Source: Bacteroidia bacterium (GTDB taxonomy: Bacteria; Bacteroidota; Bacteroidia; Flavobacteriales_E; Vicingaceae). From it: a stretch of DNA of 64,000 bases. The notes under the pieces are model-generated. The model ran no database searches and had not been told where the DNA came from. It worked only from the letters and a program-made list of their open reading frames with translations. Made by a program: the position numbers and the translations under genes. Shown here piece after piece: positions 50,637-59,171 of this stretch. The stretch lies in the NCBI GenBank assembly GCA_030426475.1, contig JAUHYR010000001.1:1-64000 (forward strand), in the 5' to 3' direction. Position 1 is the stretch's first letter. Each line of letters opens with the position of its first letter.

Positions 50637-50893
50637 AGCTCGGCAGTGATGTTCATTACGTTAAAGCTGCCGCAACTTGCGCCAGGCGTGTCGCATTTTA
50701 CGCCAGCAGAGACGCTCCGAGCGCCAACCGTGCCGTAACTTTCGTCTAAAGAGGCGCACTGAACGCCAACGCTTGCGAAATTTACGCCTCAATAGCCGTA
50801 GCGAGTGCCATTAATGGCGTAACTTAAGCCAAACAAGACGCACATTACGCCAAAGACGACCCTTTTTACGCCAACTTGGCAGTGTTTTACACC
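50637..50893. repeat. 21-bp phased degenerate GC-rich array (about 13 units)
   Basis: A (A/G)CGCC-like box recurs every 21 bp, at 50658, 50679, 50700, 50721, 50742, 50763, 50784, 50805, 50826, 50847, 50868 and 50889 (ACGTT, GCGCC, ACGCC, GCGCC, CGTC-type, ACGCC, ACGCC, GTGCC, AAGCC, ACGCC, ACGCC, ACACC). A weaker GC box lies halfway between most of them. It is in the 496-bp gap between the OmpA and T9SS genes; I see no real gene there. Confidence 0.7.
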
Positions 50894-50941
50894 TCAGCCA
50901 CCGAAAGCTTGGGAAAATTGAATGAAATTTTCGCTAAAGTA

Positions 50942-52888
50942 CTAGTTCAATACTATCTTCTTCACGCTTTGTTTTCCGGCAGGGGCGGCTACGGTAATAA
51001 AGTAAGTGCCTTTTGCAAAGCTGTTTAGATCTAAAGTGTTTCTGCCTGTTGTTGCGGTGTGGTTCATGAGTACTTTTCCGCTAATGTCAGTTATTTTAAC
51101 AGCATAATTTTCGTATTCGTCAGAAGCAATGTCTAGAGTTACTAATCCTTTGCTTGGGTTCGGATATACGTTAAATGCTAGTGCAAAATCACGCTCATTT
51201 ACGGCTGTGCTAAAGGTAGTATTCCATGCACCTAGGCTAATGTTGTTGTAGGTTCCGCTTGGTGTAGTGTCTAATCGTACGGCTCTTACCATGTAGGTAT
51301 AATTCCCTTTAAGGTATTGGTTGTAGCTATAAGTGGTTCCTGTAATTAAGGCGCTGTTTAGCTTTACATAATTATCGTTGCTGTCGTTTTTCATATACAC
51401 ATTGTAACCATCTACATTATCGGGAGATGCATTCCAGCTAAGTTGTGCGGTAAATCCGCCAATATTGTTGATAGTAAGTTTACTCGGAGGTGTAATCATA
51501 TAAGCACGCAAAGTAGGGTCACCCATTAGTGCACTGTGAATATATCTCGGATAAACACTGGCATAATAAATAGAGTTATTCATGGTAATTCGGGCAGAAT
51601 AACCAATATTTTCACCCATTCCCATGTGATGGATAAGCCAGTTAGGTCTTCCCGCCCAGAAATTGGTAAGCGTAGAACCGTTGGCTAAAGCGGCTCGGAG
51701 TAAATTATTCTGGCTGTCAAAATCTCCAAAGTAACTTCCGAATAAAATGGTAAATATGCTTTGTAATGAATCGGCAGCAAAGTTGGCGGTAGTGCCTACA
51801 CCACTGCAACTGGTGTATGAGCCGCCTCCGCAACCAAACGACCAAAGGTAGCTTCTCTGTTTCATGTTGGTAAAATAATCGCCCGACTTTAAACTGTCAG
51901 AACCTGCTAACGGAGCAAAGTTTCTCCATCCGTTAGAAGCAAATGCTTCACCTGAAAAATATCCAAAGTTGTCATCAATAATGGCTCTGTTTACGGCAGT
52001 AATTTGCTTGTGTTTGTATTGATGGGCTTTGTTTAAGTATCTTCTTAACAGTTCTTCTTCGGTTTCGGTAAAGGTGGCCATGTTATAAAAATCTACTCTA
52101 CCTACTTGTAACTCAACAGGACTTGGGAAAATAGTTTGGTCAAACTTTCCGTCACCGGGAACATTTTGTGTTCTGGCCGGAGCAGTAGTGTTATTTACGG
52201 TAGCATCGGTCCAGGTTCCGTCTATTTCTCCATAGTAGCCATCGGCAGGCCATGCACCGTAATGGTTGTTGGTATGACCATCAGGCACTAAATCTCCTGA
52301 GTAAGGAACGGGCACGTGTCCCAATAAATAAACTCCGTTAGTGTTTTGAGGATCTTTATTGTAAGCAGCAACAATTCTGGCTTTTACAGCAGTTACCAAA
52401 TCGGTTCGGTCTACATCTATACGCTCTACTTTCCATCCGTCTTTTTCAATGTCTGCCTCCAAATCGGCTATTTCTGTTGCCAGATTAGCGGCATACATGG
52501 TATCTACCACCAAAATCATCACGCCTTTTAAATCCAGCTCCGGAACATTAATACCGGTGTTGATATAACCATAACCATTGTATGGGGAAATGAATTTTTT
52601 AACGAAATACTCGTACGACTCGCCTACCTGAACAGCAGTATCTACAAATTGAGTAGCTGTAGCAGATAGCCCACTTTGTAATAATGAAAAGTTACTGTCT
52701 GATTTTTTCTTTTTGTACACCTGGTAGCTGGTTGCGCCCGCATCCCCCAGCCAGTTTAAAGTAATTTGCGGAGGGCTTGCTTGAGTAGTGGCAGTAAGTT
52801 GTACCACTAAATCCTGAACGCTTTGTGAAAATGAAAAATGAACGGTTAGCAATGTTGCTAACAACAAAGAGGTTAATTTTTTTCTCAT
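50942..52888 (-). CDS. Secreted gingipain-like (C25 fold) protein with T9SS type A sorting domain
   Basis: 648 aa. Signal peptide (LTSLLLATLLTVHFSFSQ), an FN3-like domain (about 25-115), then an alpha/beta domain about 125-440 with VYLLGHVPVPYSG and HYGAWPADGYYGEIDG, where a His and Asp lie as in C25 peptidases, and a Cys candidate in WSFGCGGGSYTSCSG. A second FN3-like domain (about 455-545) and a type A sorting domain (FNVYPNPSKGLVTLDI, end) follow. The C25 assignment rests on pattern only; the active-site His and Cys should be tested by structure. Confidence 0.6.
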   Translation of the reverse strand: MRKKLTSLLLATLLTVHFSFSQSVQDLVVQLTATTQASPPQITLNWLGDAGATSYQVYKKKKSDSNFSLLQSGLSATATQFVDTAVQVGESYEYFVKKFISPYNGYGYINTGINVPELDLKGVMILVVDTMYAANLATEIADLEADIEKDGWKVERIDVDRTDLVTAVKARIVAAYNKDPQNTNGVYLLGHVPVPYSGDLVPDGHTNNHYGAWPADGYYGEIDGTWTDATVNNTTAPARTQNVPGDGKFDQTIFPSPVELQVGRVDFYNMATFTETEEELLRRYLNKAHQYKHKQITAVNRAIIDDNFGYFSGEAFASNGWRNFAPLAGSDSLKSGDYFTNMKQRSYLWSFGCGGGSYTSCSGVGTTANFAADSLQSIFTILFGSYFGDFDSQNNLLRAALANGSTLTNFWAGRPNWLIHHMGMGENIGYSARITMNNSIYYASVYPRYIHSALMGDPTLRAYMITPPSKLTINNIGGFTAQLSWNASPDNVDGYNVYMKNDSNDNYVKLNSALITGTTYSYNQYLKGNYTYMVRAVRLDTTPSGTYNNISLGAWNTTFSTAVNERDFALAFNVYPNPSKGLVTLDIASDEYENYAVKITDISGKVLMNHTATTGRNTLDLNSFAKGTYFITVAAPAGKQSVKKIVLN

Positions 52889-53026
52889 GGCAGTTTTTAA
52901 AATAGTCGTTACTAAGGTAATAAGAAAAACGGTACTTTAACTATTAAAAACGAAAGACTTAAAAAATCAAAAGAAAATTTTGTGTTTTACAATGCGTTTA
53001 AAATAAAGCAATTATAAAAGCGGGTT

Positions 53027-54007
53027 TTATAAATCTCGATTTAAGGAAGAGAGAATAATTTCAGCTACTTTTTCAGGAGAAATTTCTTTTACTGCAGCAT
53101 CTAAATCATCTGTTTTTGGTTGTTCATTGGTAATGAGGTGAACATTTTTGCCCAATGGTTGCCATCTTCCGGGATGTATAGGTCTTCTGTTGGAAAAGAA
53201 ACCAAAAGCATGTTTGTTAAGTGTAGCAGCAATATGCAAGGGACCTGTGCTGGCAGCAATCAATCCGTCACATTGCTGAATGAATTGGATAAATTCTTCC
53301 AGACTATATTTTCCGCAAACGCTATTTACCTTAGGGTGATTTATCAATTCTTCCAAGAAAGGTTTTTCGGCATCGGTACCCGAAACGTAAAGTTCAAATT
53401 TCTCTGATGGAAGAAGCTCAACCAGTTTTAAATAATTTTCAATGCCCCATTCTACGGCACTTCCTTTTGATTTGGGGTGCAAAATCAGCTTAAACTTTTC
53501 TTTAGGTAAATTAAAATCAGTTGACGGGTTTACTTCAATCCCTAAATAGTTATAAACTTCATCCAACAAAAACTCTTTTTTGATTCCCAGTGGAGATAAT
53601 AATTTCAGGTTTAATTGCGATTCGTGAAGCTCAGATTTTTTTCGGGTAAAGTTGAGGTAGTGCGTCATTTTTCCTAAATGGAAAATCTTTCTGACGGTGC
53701 CTATTCTGGTGGTGATGTTTGCCTGCTTGGCGGCTTTAGCAATGACTTTGTTCGGAAAAACATGAATAATGCAGTCGGCCTGATAAGGGGCAAGCGGGTT
53801 TTCGGTGTCTTGTATTTCGTCCCAATTAATAAATTCATCTACATGTTTGCTCAACGCAACAATAGGTTTTGTATAGGTTTTTCCTAAAAATAAAATGGAG
53901 GTATCTGGAAATTTTTCCTTTAAAACGCCCGCTATGGGCAAGGTGAGCATCACATCTCCAATGCTATCGGTTCGGCTAATGATAATTTTTTTAGGAGGCT
54001 GAACCAT
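53027..54007 (-). CDS. Glycosyltransferase family 9 (heptosyltransferase-like)
   Basis: 326 aa. N-terminal IIISRTDSIGDVMLTLPIAG is the ADP-heptose-binding type start of GT9, and the C-terminal half has KLILHPKSKGSAVEWG and DGLIAASTGPLHIAATL. It probably adds a sugar to lipopolysaccharide core. It overlaps the downstream-coded GT2 gene by about 17 nt, so the two are co-expressed. Donor and acceptor cannot be told from sequence. Confidence 0.82.
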   Translation of the reverse strand: MVQPPKKIIISRTDSIGDVMLTLPIAGVLKEKFPDTSILFLGKTYTKPIVALSKHVDEFINWDEIQDTENPLAPYQADCIIHVFPNKVIAKAAKQANITTRIGTVRKIFHLGKMTHYLNFTRKKSELHESQLNLKLLSPLGIKKEFLLDEVYNYLGIEVNPSTDFNLPKEKFKLILHPKSKGSAVEWGIENYLKLVELLPSEKFELYVSGTDAEKPFLEELINHPKVNSVCGKYSLEEFIQFIQQCDGLIAASTGPLHIAATLNKHAFGFFSNRRPIHPGRWQPLGKNVHLITNEQPKTDDLDAAVKEISPEKVAEIILSSLNRDL

Positions 54008-54755
54008 ACAACTGTTTTAGTTTTTGGTATTTCAAAGAAACTGCTTTAGCGGAATATTTAGCAATGTTCCATCCGGCTTTTCCGTCTAAAAAACCAAGCT
54101 TTAAAATGTAAGTAGAAAAGAATTTAAAAGCACCGCCAAAAAGTAGTTTCATGGCGCTTAGCTTTTTTCCGTCTAACTTCATTTGCTGTGCGTGTAGGGT
54201 AGAATATTTTTCAATTCTCTCCAAATGTTCATCAACGGTGTGGTAGGAGTAGTGCAGTAAATCTCCGTTTAAATGTTTGCTGGGGAGAGAGGCGTCAGTT
54301 TTTAAAATTTCATGTACAAAGTCTCCTTCCCAACGAGTATTATTTTTTGGGAAAATTCTGATTTTTTTGTCGGGATACCAGCCACCGTGCTTTACCCAAG
54401 AGCCACAATAATTGGTTAGTCGGTTCATGGAGTAGTTGCCATTAAAACCATGCAGTTTTTCTTTAATAATGGCTGCTTTTAGTTCTTCAGAAGGGATCTC
54501 ATCGGCATCTACCGAAAAAATATATTCATATTGAGCCTGGTCGTTGGCAAAGTTTTTTTGCCGAGAATAACCCTCCCACTCATGTTCAATAAACCTTACT
54601 TCTTTAAAGGATTGACAAATAGACTTGGTTTTATCAAAGGAAAATGAATCTACCACAATTATTTCATCGGCAATATCCAGCAAGCCTTCAATGCAACGCT
54701 TGATGTTTTTTTCTTCGTTGAAAGTGATAATAACTGCCGAGAGTTTGTTGTTCAT
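53991..54755 (-). CDS. Glycosyltransferase family 2 (WaaE/KdtX-like)
   Basis: 254 aa from Met at 54755 (MNNKLSAVIITFNEEKN); a further ATG at 54779 would add a short hydrophobic peptide. The GT-A fold is shown by DEIIVVDSFSFDKT and the DxD-like YIFSVDADEIPSE. Helical C-terminus includes a hydrophobic stretch (KLLFGGAFKFFSTYILKLGF), probably membrane-associated. Likely partner of the GT9 gene in lipopolysaccharide core assembly. Confidence 0.8.
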   Translation of the reverse strand: MNNKLSAVIITFNEEKNIKRCIEGLLDIADEIIVVDSFSFDKTKSICQSFKEVRFIEHEWEGYSRQKNFANDQAQYEYIFSVDADEIPSEELKAAIIKEKLHGFNGNYSMNRLTNYCGSWVKHGGWYPDKKIRIFPKNNTRWEGDFVHEILKTDASLPSKHLNGDLLHYSYHTVDEHLERIEKYSTLHAQQMKLDGKKLSAMKLLFGGAFKFFSTYILKLGFLDGKAGWNIAKYSAKAVSLKYQKLKQLYGSAS

Positions 54756-54807
54756 TACTACAAAGAAAGCAAAACACAATTAAAGTGCTTAGAAGAAACC
54801 GGAAATA

Positions 54808-55242
54808 TTAGCAATTAGTACTGAACAAATAATCCAGAGAAAATATATCCCACTTTTCAGGCAGGTAAAGTAAAACGGCAATAAGCACTAGTCTGGGGAA
54901 AAATAATTGCATATCCCACATGGGTTTTATCATGCTAAAGGCAATGGTGACAATTATAATGTCAATCCCCAGAAACAGTAAAGCAAAGTTTTTAAATAAA
55001 CCGAGAATTAGTAATGCTCCGCCTATTAATTCTACATAGGAAGTAAAGTAGGTACTTAGTGATAAAATGCTTTTCGGAACTTTAATTTTTCCGAGTTGAA
55101 CTTGAAAAGATTCTGTTACGCCTTTCATGCCTACTCTAAAAACTTTGTCGTAGCCTTGAAAAAGAAAAAGAATGCCCAACACCAACCTTAAAACAAGGTA
55201 CAGAACGGCTTCGTTATTAAAGTACTCCAACAGCTTTTCCAT
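54808..55242 (-). CDS. DoxX-family membrane protein
   Basis: 144 aa with four predicted membrane helices: YLVLRLVLGILFLFQGYDK at the start, then SYVELIGGALLILGLFKNFALLFLGIDIIIVTIAFSMI and LVLIAVLLYL. The DoxX layout (short, four helices, VELIGGALLILG) is clear. Members are linked to oxidoreductase or sulphur chemistry, but without a partner the function is open. No operon neighbour is evident. Confidence 0.7.
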   Translation of the reverse strand: MEKLLEYFNNEAVLYLVLRLVLGILFLFQGYDKVFRVGMKGVTESFQVQLGKIKVPKSILSLSTYFTSYVELIGGALLILGLFKNFALLFLGIDIIIVTIAFSMIKPMWDMQLFFPRLVLIAVLLYLPEKWDIFSLDYLFSTNC

Positions 55243-55315
55243 GAATAGCTAATTTATAATAGAGCAATGATACGAAATTCCCTTTGAAACAAACGATTAG
55301 TAAGAGTGATAAAAG

Positions 55316-55840
55316 TCAGGATTTCATTAAAGCCTTTCTTGCCCACCATGCATCTAGGAAAAAAAGAAATCCAATAAGCAAAGCAATTAAAACTATAAGG
55401 TGCCTTTCCCACCCATTGGGCAATTCAGAATAAGGGAAATAAGTTTTAATGAAAATAGCGATAAAACAAAGCGATAAAAAATATAAAACGATAAATAAAA
55501 CATTAATAGCATATAAAAAAGAAAAAAGAAAAAAAGATATTTTACTCTTAGAAGTATTTTGAATTAAGTCATTACCAGCCCCCCTACCTTTTAAGTATTT
55601 CGACTTAAAGTAAAAAGCTAGAGTTTTAATATGATAAACAAGCACAAGCATGCATAAAAGTAACCCGAGAAAAAAAGGGGTAAGGCTTTCTGTGGTGAAG
55701 ACAAGGTTTTCTGAAATTAGTTTTTGGTTCATAAGATAAGTGGAGATTAGCTCATCTAAAAACAACAGATTGATAAAGAGGACAATAACTGCTAAAAATA
55801 TTTTTATAGCCTTTTTCAAATAATAAATTTCTAAAAACAA
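55316..55840 (-). CDS. Unknown four-helix membrane protein, 174 aa
   Basis: About four hydrophobic helices (IKIFLAVIVLFINLLFLDEL, LTPFFLGLLLCMLVLVYHI, ISFFLFSFLYAINVLFIVLYFLS, HLIVLIALLIGFLFFLDAW). Basic and Lys-rich loops between. No family recognised. It is divergent to gltX (61 bp gap holding the gltX promoter). Confidence 0.5.
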   Translation of the reverse strand: MFLEIYYLKKAIKIFLAVIVLFINLLFLDELISTYLMNQKLISENLVFTTESLTPFFLGLLLCMLVLVYHIKTLAFYFKSKYLKGRGAGNDLIQNTSKSKISFFLFSFLYAINVLFIVLYFLSLCFIAIFIKTYFPYSELPNGWERHLIVLIALLIGFLFFLDAWWARKALMKS

Positions 55841-55878
55841 TAATACGCCATTCTATTCAATAGCTAAAACGGTTTTAA

Positions 55879-55886
55879 TACATTTG
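55879..55886 (+). promoter_or_regulatory. gltX -7 box
   Basis: TACATTTG matches TAnnTTTG, 15 nt upstream of ATG 55902. The -33 element is weak. Confidence 0.5.
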
Positions 55887-55901
55887 CACAAAATTTTTAG
55901 A

Positions 55902-57428
55902 ATGTCAGAAGTAAGAGTAAGATACGCGCCAAGTCCTACAGGTCCTCAACACATAGGAGGAATACGTACAGCATTGTACAATTATTTGTTTGCCAAAAAG
56001 AACGGAGGAAAAATCATTTTAAGAATTGAAGATACCGACCAAACGCGTTACGTACCAGGAACAGAAGAGTATTTGATAGAATCAATAAAATGGTGTGGTT
56101 TTGACTTTGATGAGGGTGTTCATGTGGGTGGAGAATATGGTCCTTATCGCCAATCGGAAAGAAAAGAGCTTTATAAGCCTTATGCTGAACAATTGGTAAA
56201 AAGTGGGCACGCTTATTATGCTTTTGATACTCCTGAAGAGCTGGAAGAAATGCGTGAGCGATTAAAGAAAACAGGAAACCCTTCACCTCAATACAATGCG
56301 GCTGTAAGAACATATATGAAAAACTCATTAACGCTCAGTGAAGATGAAGTTCAAAAGCGATTAGATGCAGGAGAGGATTATGTGATTAGAATTAAAATGC
56401 CAAGGAATGAGGAGATAAAGGTGCATGACATTATCAGAGGTTGGGTAGTCGTAAATTCTAATCAGCTTGACGATAAAGTATTATTTAAATCTGACGGAAT
56501 GCCTACTTATCATTTAGCCAATGTAGTAGATGACCATTTGATGAAAATATCTCATGTAATTAGAGGAGAAGAGTGGCTGCCGTCAGCTCCGCTTCACGTT
56601 ATTTTATATCGTTTTTTAGGCTGGGAAGATACCATGCCGCAGTTTGCCCATTTACCTTTATTACTTAAGCCGGATGGTAACGGAAAGCTTAGCAAAAGAG
56701 ACGGAGATCGACTAGGTTTTCCTGTTTTTCCGTTAGACTGGATTGACCCGACAACAGGCGAAAAATCTTCAGGATATAGAGAAGCGGGCTATTTCCCGGA
56801 AGCATTTTTAAATATCCTTGCCTTTTTAGGCTGGAATCCCGGAGATACGAGAGAGCATTTTACCTTAGATGAACTGATAGAAGCTTTTAGTTTAGAAAGA
56901 GTGGGGAAATCAGGAGCTAAATTTGACCCGGATAAAGCTAAATGGTACAATCAACATTACTTAAGATTAAAGTCTAACGAAGAACTGGCTAAGATTTTTA
57001 TGCCTTATTTGCAAGAAGCAGGATATACCGGATTTTCTGAAGAATATGTGGCTCAAACTTGTGAATTATTGAAAGAGAGAGCTTCGTTTGTAAAAGAAAT
57101 GCTAGATGAAGGAGCGTTCTTTTTTGCCGCACCAACCGAATTCGACCAAAAAACAAAAGAGAAAAAGTGGAAAGAGGACTCTGCCGAAACCCTTCAAAAA
57201 CTAAGTGCTGAATTTGAAAACACAGCCTTTCAATCAGATAAATTAGAAGAAGTATTTAAAGCATTTCTGGAGAAAGAAGGAAAGTCTATCGGGCAAGTGT
57301 TGCCTTGTTTGCGATTAACCATTACCGGAAAAGGAATGGGGCCAAGTATGTTTCATATTATGGAAATATTAGGCAAAGAAGAAAGCTTAAAAAGAATTGC
57401 AAGCGGTATTCAACAACTGAATGGGTAA
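55902..57428 (+). CDS. gltX: Glutamyl-tRNA synthetase
   Basis: 508 aa from ATG 55902; an earlier frame start at 55884 would fall within the promoter. Class I synthetase for Glu-tRNA: HIGH-type motif SPTGPQHIGGIRTALYN and KMSKS-type GKLSKRDGDRLG (about residue 260). The C-terminal anticodon-binding part follows. Length fits a discriminating or non-discriminating GluRS; I cannot say which. folB overlaps by 8 nt at the end. Confidence 0.95.
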   Translation: MSEVRVRYAPSPTGPQHIGGIRTALYNYLFAKKNGGKIILRIEDTDQTRYVPGTEEYLIESIKWCGFDFDEGVHVGGEYGPYRQSERKELYKPYAEQLVKSGHAYYAFDTPEELEEMRERLKKTGNPSPQYNAAVRTYMKNSLTLSEDEVQKRLDAGEDYVIRIKMPRNEEIKVHDIIRGWVVVNSNQLDDKVLFKSDGMPTYHLANVVDDHLMKISHVIRGEEWLPSAPLHVILYRFLGWEDTMPQFAHLPLLLKPDGNGKLSKRDGDRLGFPVFPLDWIDPTTGEKSSGYREAGYFPEAFLNILAFLGWNPGDTREHFTLDELIEAFSLERVGKSGAKFDPDKAKWYNQHYLRLKSNEELAKIFMPYLQEAGYTGFSEEYVAQTCELLKERASFVKEMLDEGAFFFAAPTEFDQKTKEKKWKEDSAETLQKLSAEFENTAFQSDKLEEVFKAFLEKEGKSIGQVLPCLRLTITGKGMGPSMFHIMEILGKEESLKRIASGIQQLNG

Positions 57429-57768
57429 AATAGTGCTTCAAAATATGGAGTTTTATGCCTATCATGGTCTTCACCCTGAAGAAAATACGATAGGCGGAAG
57501 ATATCTGGTTTCTCTTACCATTGATTATTCTTTTCCCAAAGAACATACCAACGAACTGCCCCAATTTGTAGATTATTCATCAGCATATGAATTGGTAAAA
57601 GCCGAAATGGAAAAGCCCGAAAAACTGATTGAAAATCTTGCGAAACGAATTTTGTCTGCCGTTAAAGAAAACTTTTCTTTGGTTGGAAAGGCAGAAATAG
57701 AAATATCTAAACTAAACCCGCCCATCAAGGGGAGTCTGGAAGCATTTAAAGTAATCGAAAGCCTGTAA
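57421..57768 (+). CDS. folB: Dihydroneopterin aldolase
   Basis: 115 aa starting ATG within the last codons of gltX (8-nt overlap), so translation is coupled. FolB motifs: YAYHGLHPEENTIGGRY near the N-terminus, VDYSSAYELV and LIENLAKRIL in the middle, and VGKAEIEISKLNPPIKG with the conserved Lys-Pro-Pro region. It converts dihydroneopterin to 6-hydroxymethyl-dihydropterin in folate synthesis. A terminator hairpin follows. Confidence 0.92.
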   Translation: MGKIVLQNMEFYAYHGLHPEENTIGGRYLVSLTIDYSFPKEHTNELPQFVDYSSAYELVKAEMEKPEKLIENLAKRILSAVKENFSLVGKAEIEISKLNPPIKGSLEAFKVIESL

Positions 57769-57774
57769 ACAAAA

Positions 57775-57798
57775 AAAGCCCTGCCTGAGCAGAGCTTT
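57775..57798. terminator. Bidirectional terminator after folB
   Basis: AAAGCCCTGC and GCAGAGCTTT form a stem around a CTGA loop. On the leftward strand it is followed by seven T, which suits the small membrane gene; on the folB side a T-rich stretch follows too. Confidence 0.7.
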
Positions 57799-57836
57799 CT
57801 TGTCTTCCAACGGTTATTGGTTGATTAAACTAGGGG

Positions 57837-57944
57837 TTACGTAAATGAGATCACTAACAATAATAAAAATGCTAGTATCAGAACTGCCACTCCTAAGGAT
57901 TTGGCAAGCTCTCTGATTTTGGTTTTGGTTGTAATTGTTTCCAT
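57837..57944 (-). CDS. Very small membrane protein, 35 aa
   Basis: From ATG at 57944 to TAA at 57837: METITTKTKIRELAKSLGVA then a hydrophobic tail VLILAFLLLLVISFT. A terminator for this strand lies about 40 nt downstream. The arrangement of a polar basic N-terminus and one C-terminal helix suggests a real tail-anchored protein. The remaining gap up to gpsA (57945-58150) holds nothing recognised. Confidence 0.55.
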   Translation of the reverse strand: METITTKTKIRELAKSLGVAVLILAFLLLLVISFT

Positions 57945-58150
57945 AACATCTTTCTTTGAGTTCTTAAACGCTGCTTTTTTCCATTTGTTTAGCGCACTTC
58001 ATAAGCGGCAGGAATTTTAAAAGGAGCGGTTAAATATTTCAAAGATACGGTTGGTTTTTGGTTTTGCTTCGACAAAAATAGGTTTTTTTTAGACGAATCA
58101 CCAAATTTATTCGATAAATTTTTGTTAAATATTTGTGAAGCTTATATTTA

Positions 58151-58158
58151 TACTTTTG
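58151..58158 (+). promoter_or_regulatory. gpsA -7 box
   Basis: TACTTTTG matches TAnnTTTG and ends only 5 nt before the gpsA ATG at 58164. If used, the transcript would start at or very near the ATG, leaving little or no leader. Confidence 0.45.
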
Positions 58159-58163
58159 TACTG

Positions 58164-59171
58164 ATGGAAAAAAGCGAGACAAATCAACGAGTTGCAGTAA
58201 TTGGCGGAGGAAGCTGGAGTACCGCTATCGTTAAAATTTTATCTAACAATCTGGATAAAATAGATTGGTGGATGCGCAATGAGCAATCGGTTAATCATAT
58301 TAATGACTACGGGCACAACCCTAATTATTTAAGTTCCGTTGAAATAGACCTTGAAAAGGTTTTCCCAACCAATCACATAGAAAAAGTAATTGAGGAAAAC
58401 GATATTTTAATATTGGCAGTTCCTTCTGCTTTTTTGTCAGAAAGCTTAAAGGATGTTAAGCCTGAATTGTTTAAAGGCAAAACGGTTTTTTCAGCCATTA
58501 AAGGAATTATCCCTGAAGAAAATGCCATTGTGGGAAGTTATATGAAAAAGCATTTTGATATTGAAGAGGAAAACTTTGGAATTATCTGTGGTCCTTGCCA
58601 TGCCGAAGAGGTTGCGCTTGAAAAACTATCTTATTTAACAATAGCTTGTAAAGACTCTGAAAAGGCAGCGTTCATTGCTGAAAAGATGAGTTGTAGATAC
58701 ATTAAAACGACCACCTCCGAAGATGTTTATGGAACGGAAATTTCAGCCATTTATAAAAACGTAATTGCTATCGCTTGTGGTATTTGTCACGGCTTGGGTT
58801 ATGGTGATAACTTTCAGGCAGTGCTTATTTCTAACGCTATTCAAGAAATAGAACGATTTGTAGATGCGGTAAGCCCTGTACACAGAGATGTTTTAACATC
58901 GGCCTATTTAGGAGATTTACTGGTTACCGGCTATTCACAGTTTTCAAGAAATAGATTATTTGGTACTATGTTGGGGAAAGGATATTCGGTTAGGTTTGCT
59001 CACTTGGAAATGAATATGGTGGCGGAAGGGTTTTATGCGGTAAAGAGTATTCATGAACTTAATGAAAACTACAAAGTAGACATTCCTATTGCTGAGGCAG
59101 TATATAACATCATTTACCAAAAGTATGCTCCGGGAATGGAGATGAGATTGTTAGCCGATAAACTGAGTTAA
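58164..59171 (+). CDS. gpsA: NAD(P)H-dependent glycerol-3-phosphate dehydrogenase
   Basis: 335 aa from ATG 58164 (MEKSETNQRVAVIGGG); an upstream frame would pass through the promoter. Rossmann motif VAVIGGGSWSTAIVKIL, LILAVPSAFLSE, the GPCHAEEVA segment and KNVIAIACGICHGLGYGDN with the catalytic Lys are present. It makes glycerol-3-phosphate for phospholipid synthesis. It ends 4 bp inside the convergent uvrC gene. Confidence 0.93.
   Translation: MEKSETNQRVAVIGGGSWSTAIVKILSNNLDKIDWWMRNEQSVNHINDYGHNPNYLSSVEIDLEKVFPTNHIEKVIEENDILILAVPSAFLSESLKDVKPELFKGKTVFSAIKGIIPEENAIVGSYMKKHFDIEEENFGIICGPCHAEEVALEKLSYLTIACKDSEKAAFIAEKMSCRYIKTTTSEDVYGTEISAIYKNVIAIACGICHGLGYGDNFQAVLISNAIQEIERFVDAVSPVHRDVLTSAYLGDLLVTGYSQFSRNRLFGTMLGKGYSVRFAHLEMNMVAEGFYAVKSIHELNENYKVDIPIAEAVYNIIYQKYAPGMEMRLLADKLS

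Noticed and set aside
50522-50749. A 75-codon plus-strand frame in the GC-rich array
   Set aside because: Its codons follow the 21-bp repeat (7 codons per unit), it has an odd basic and Cys composition and no start context; it looks like a chance frame in the array.
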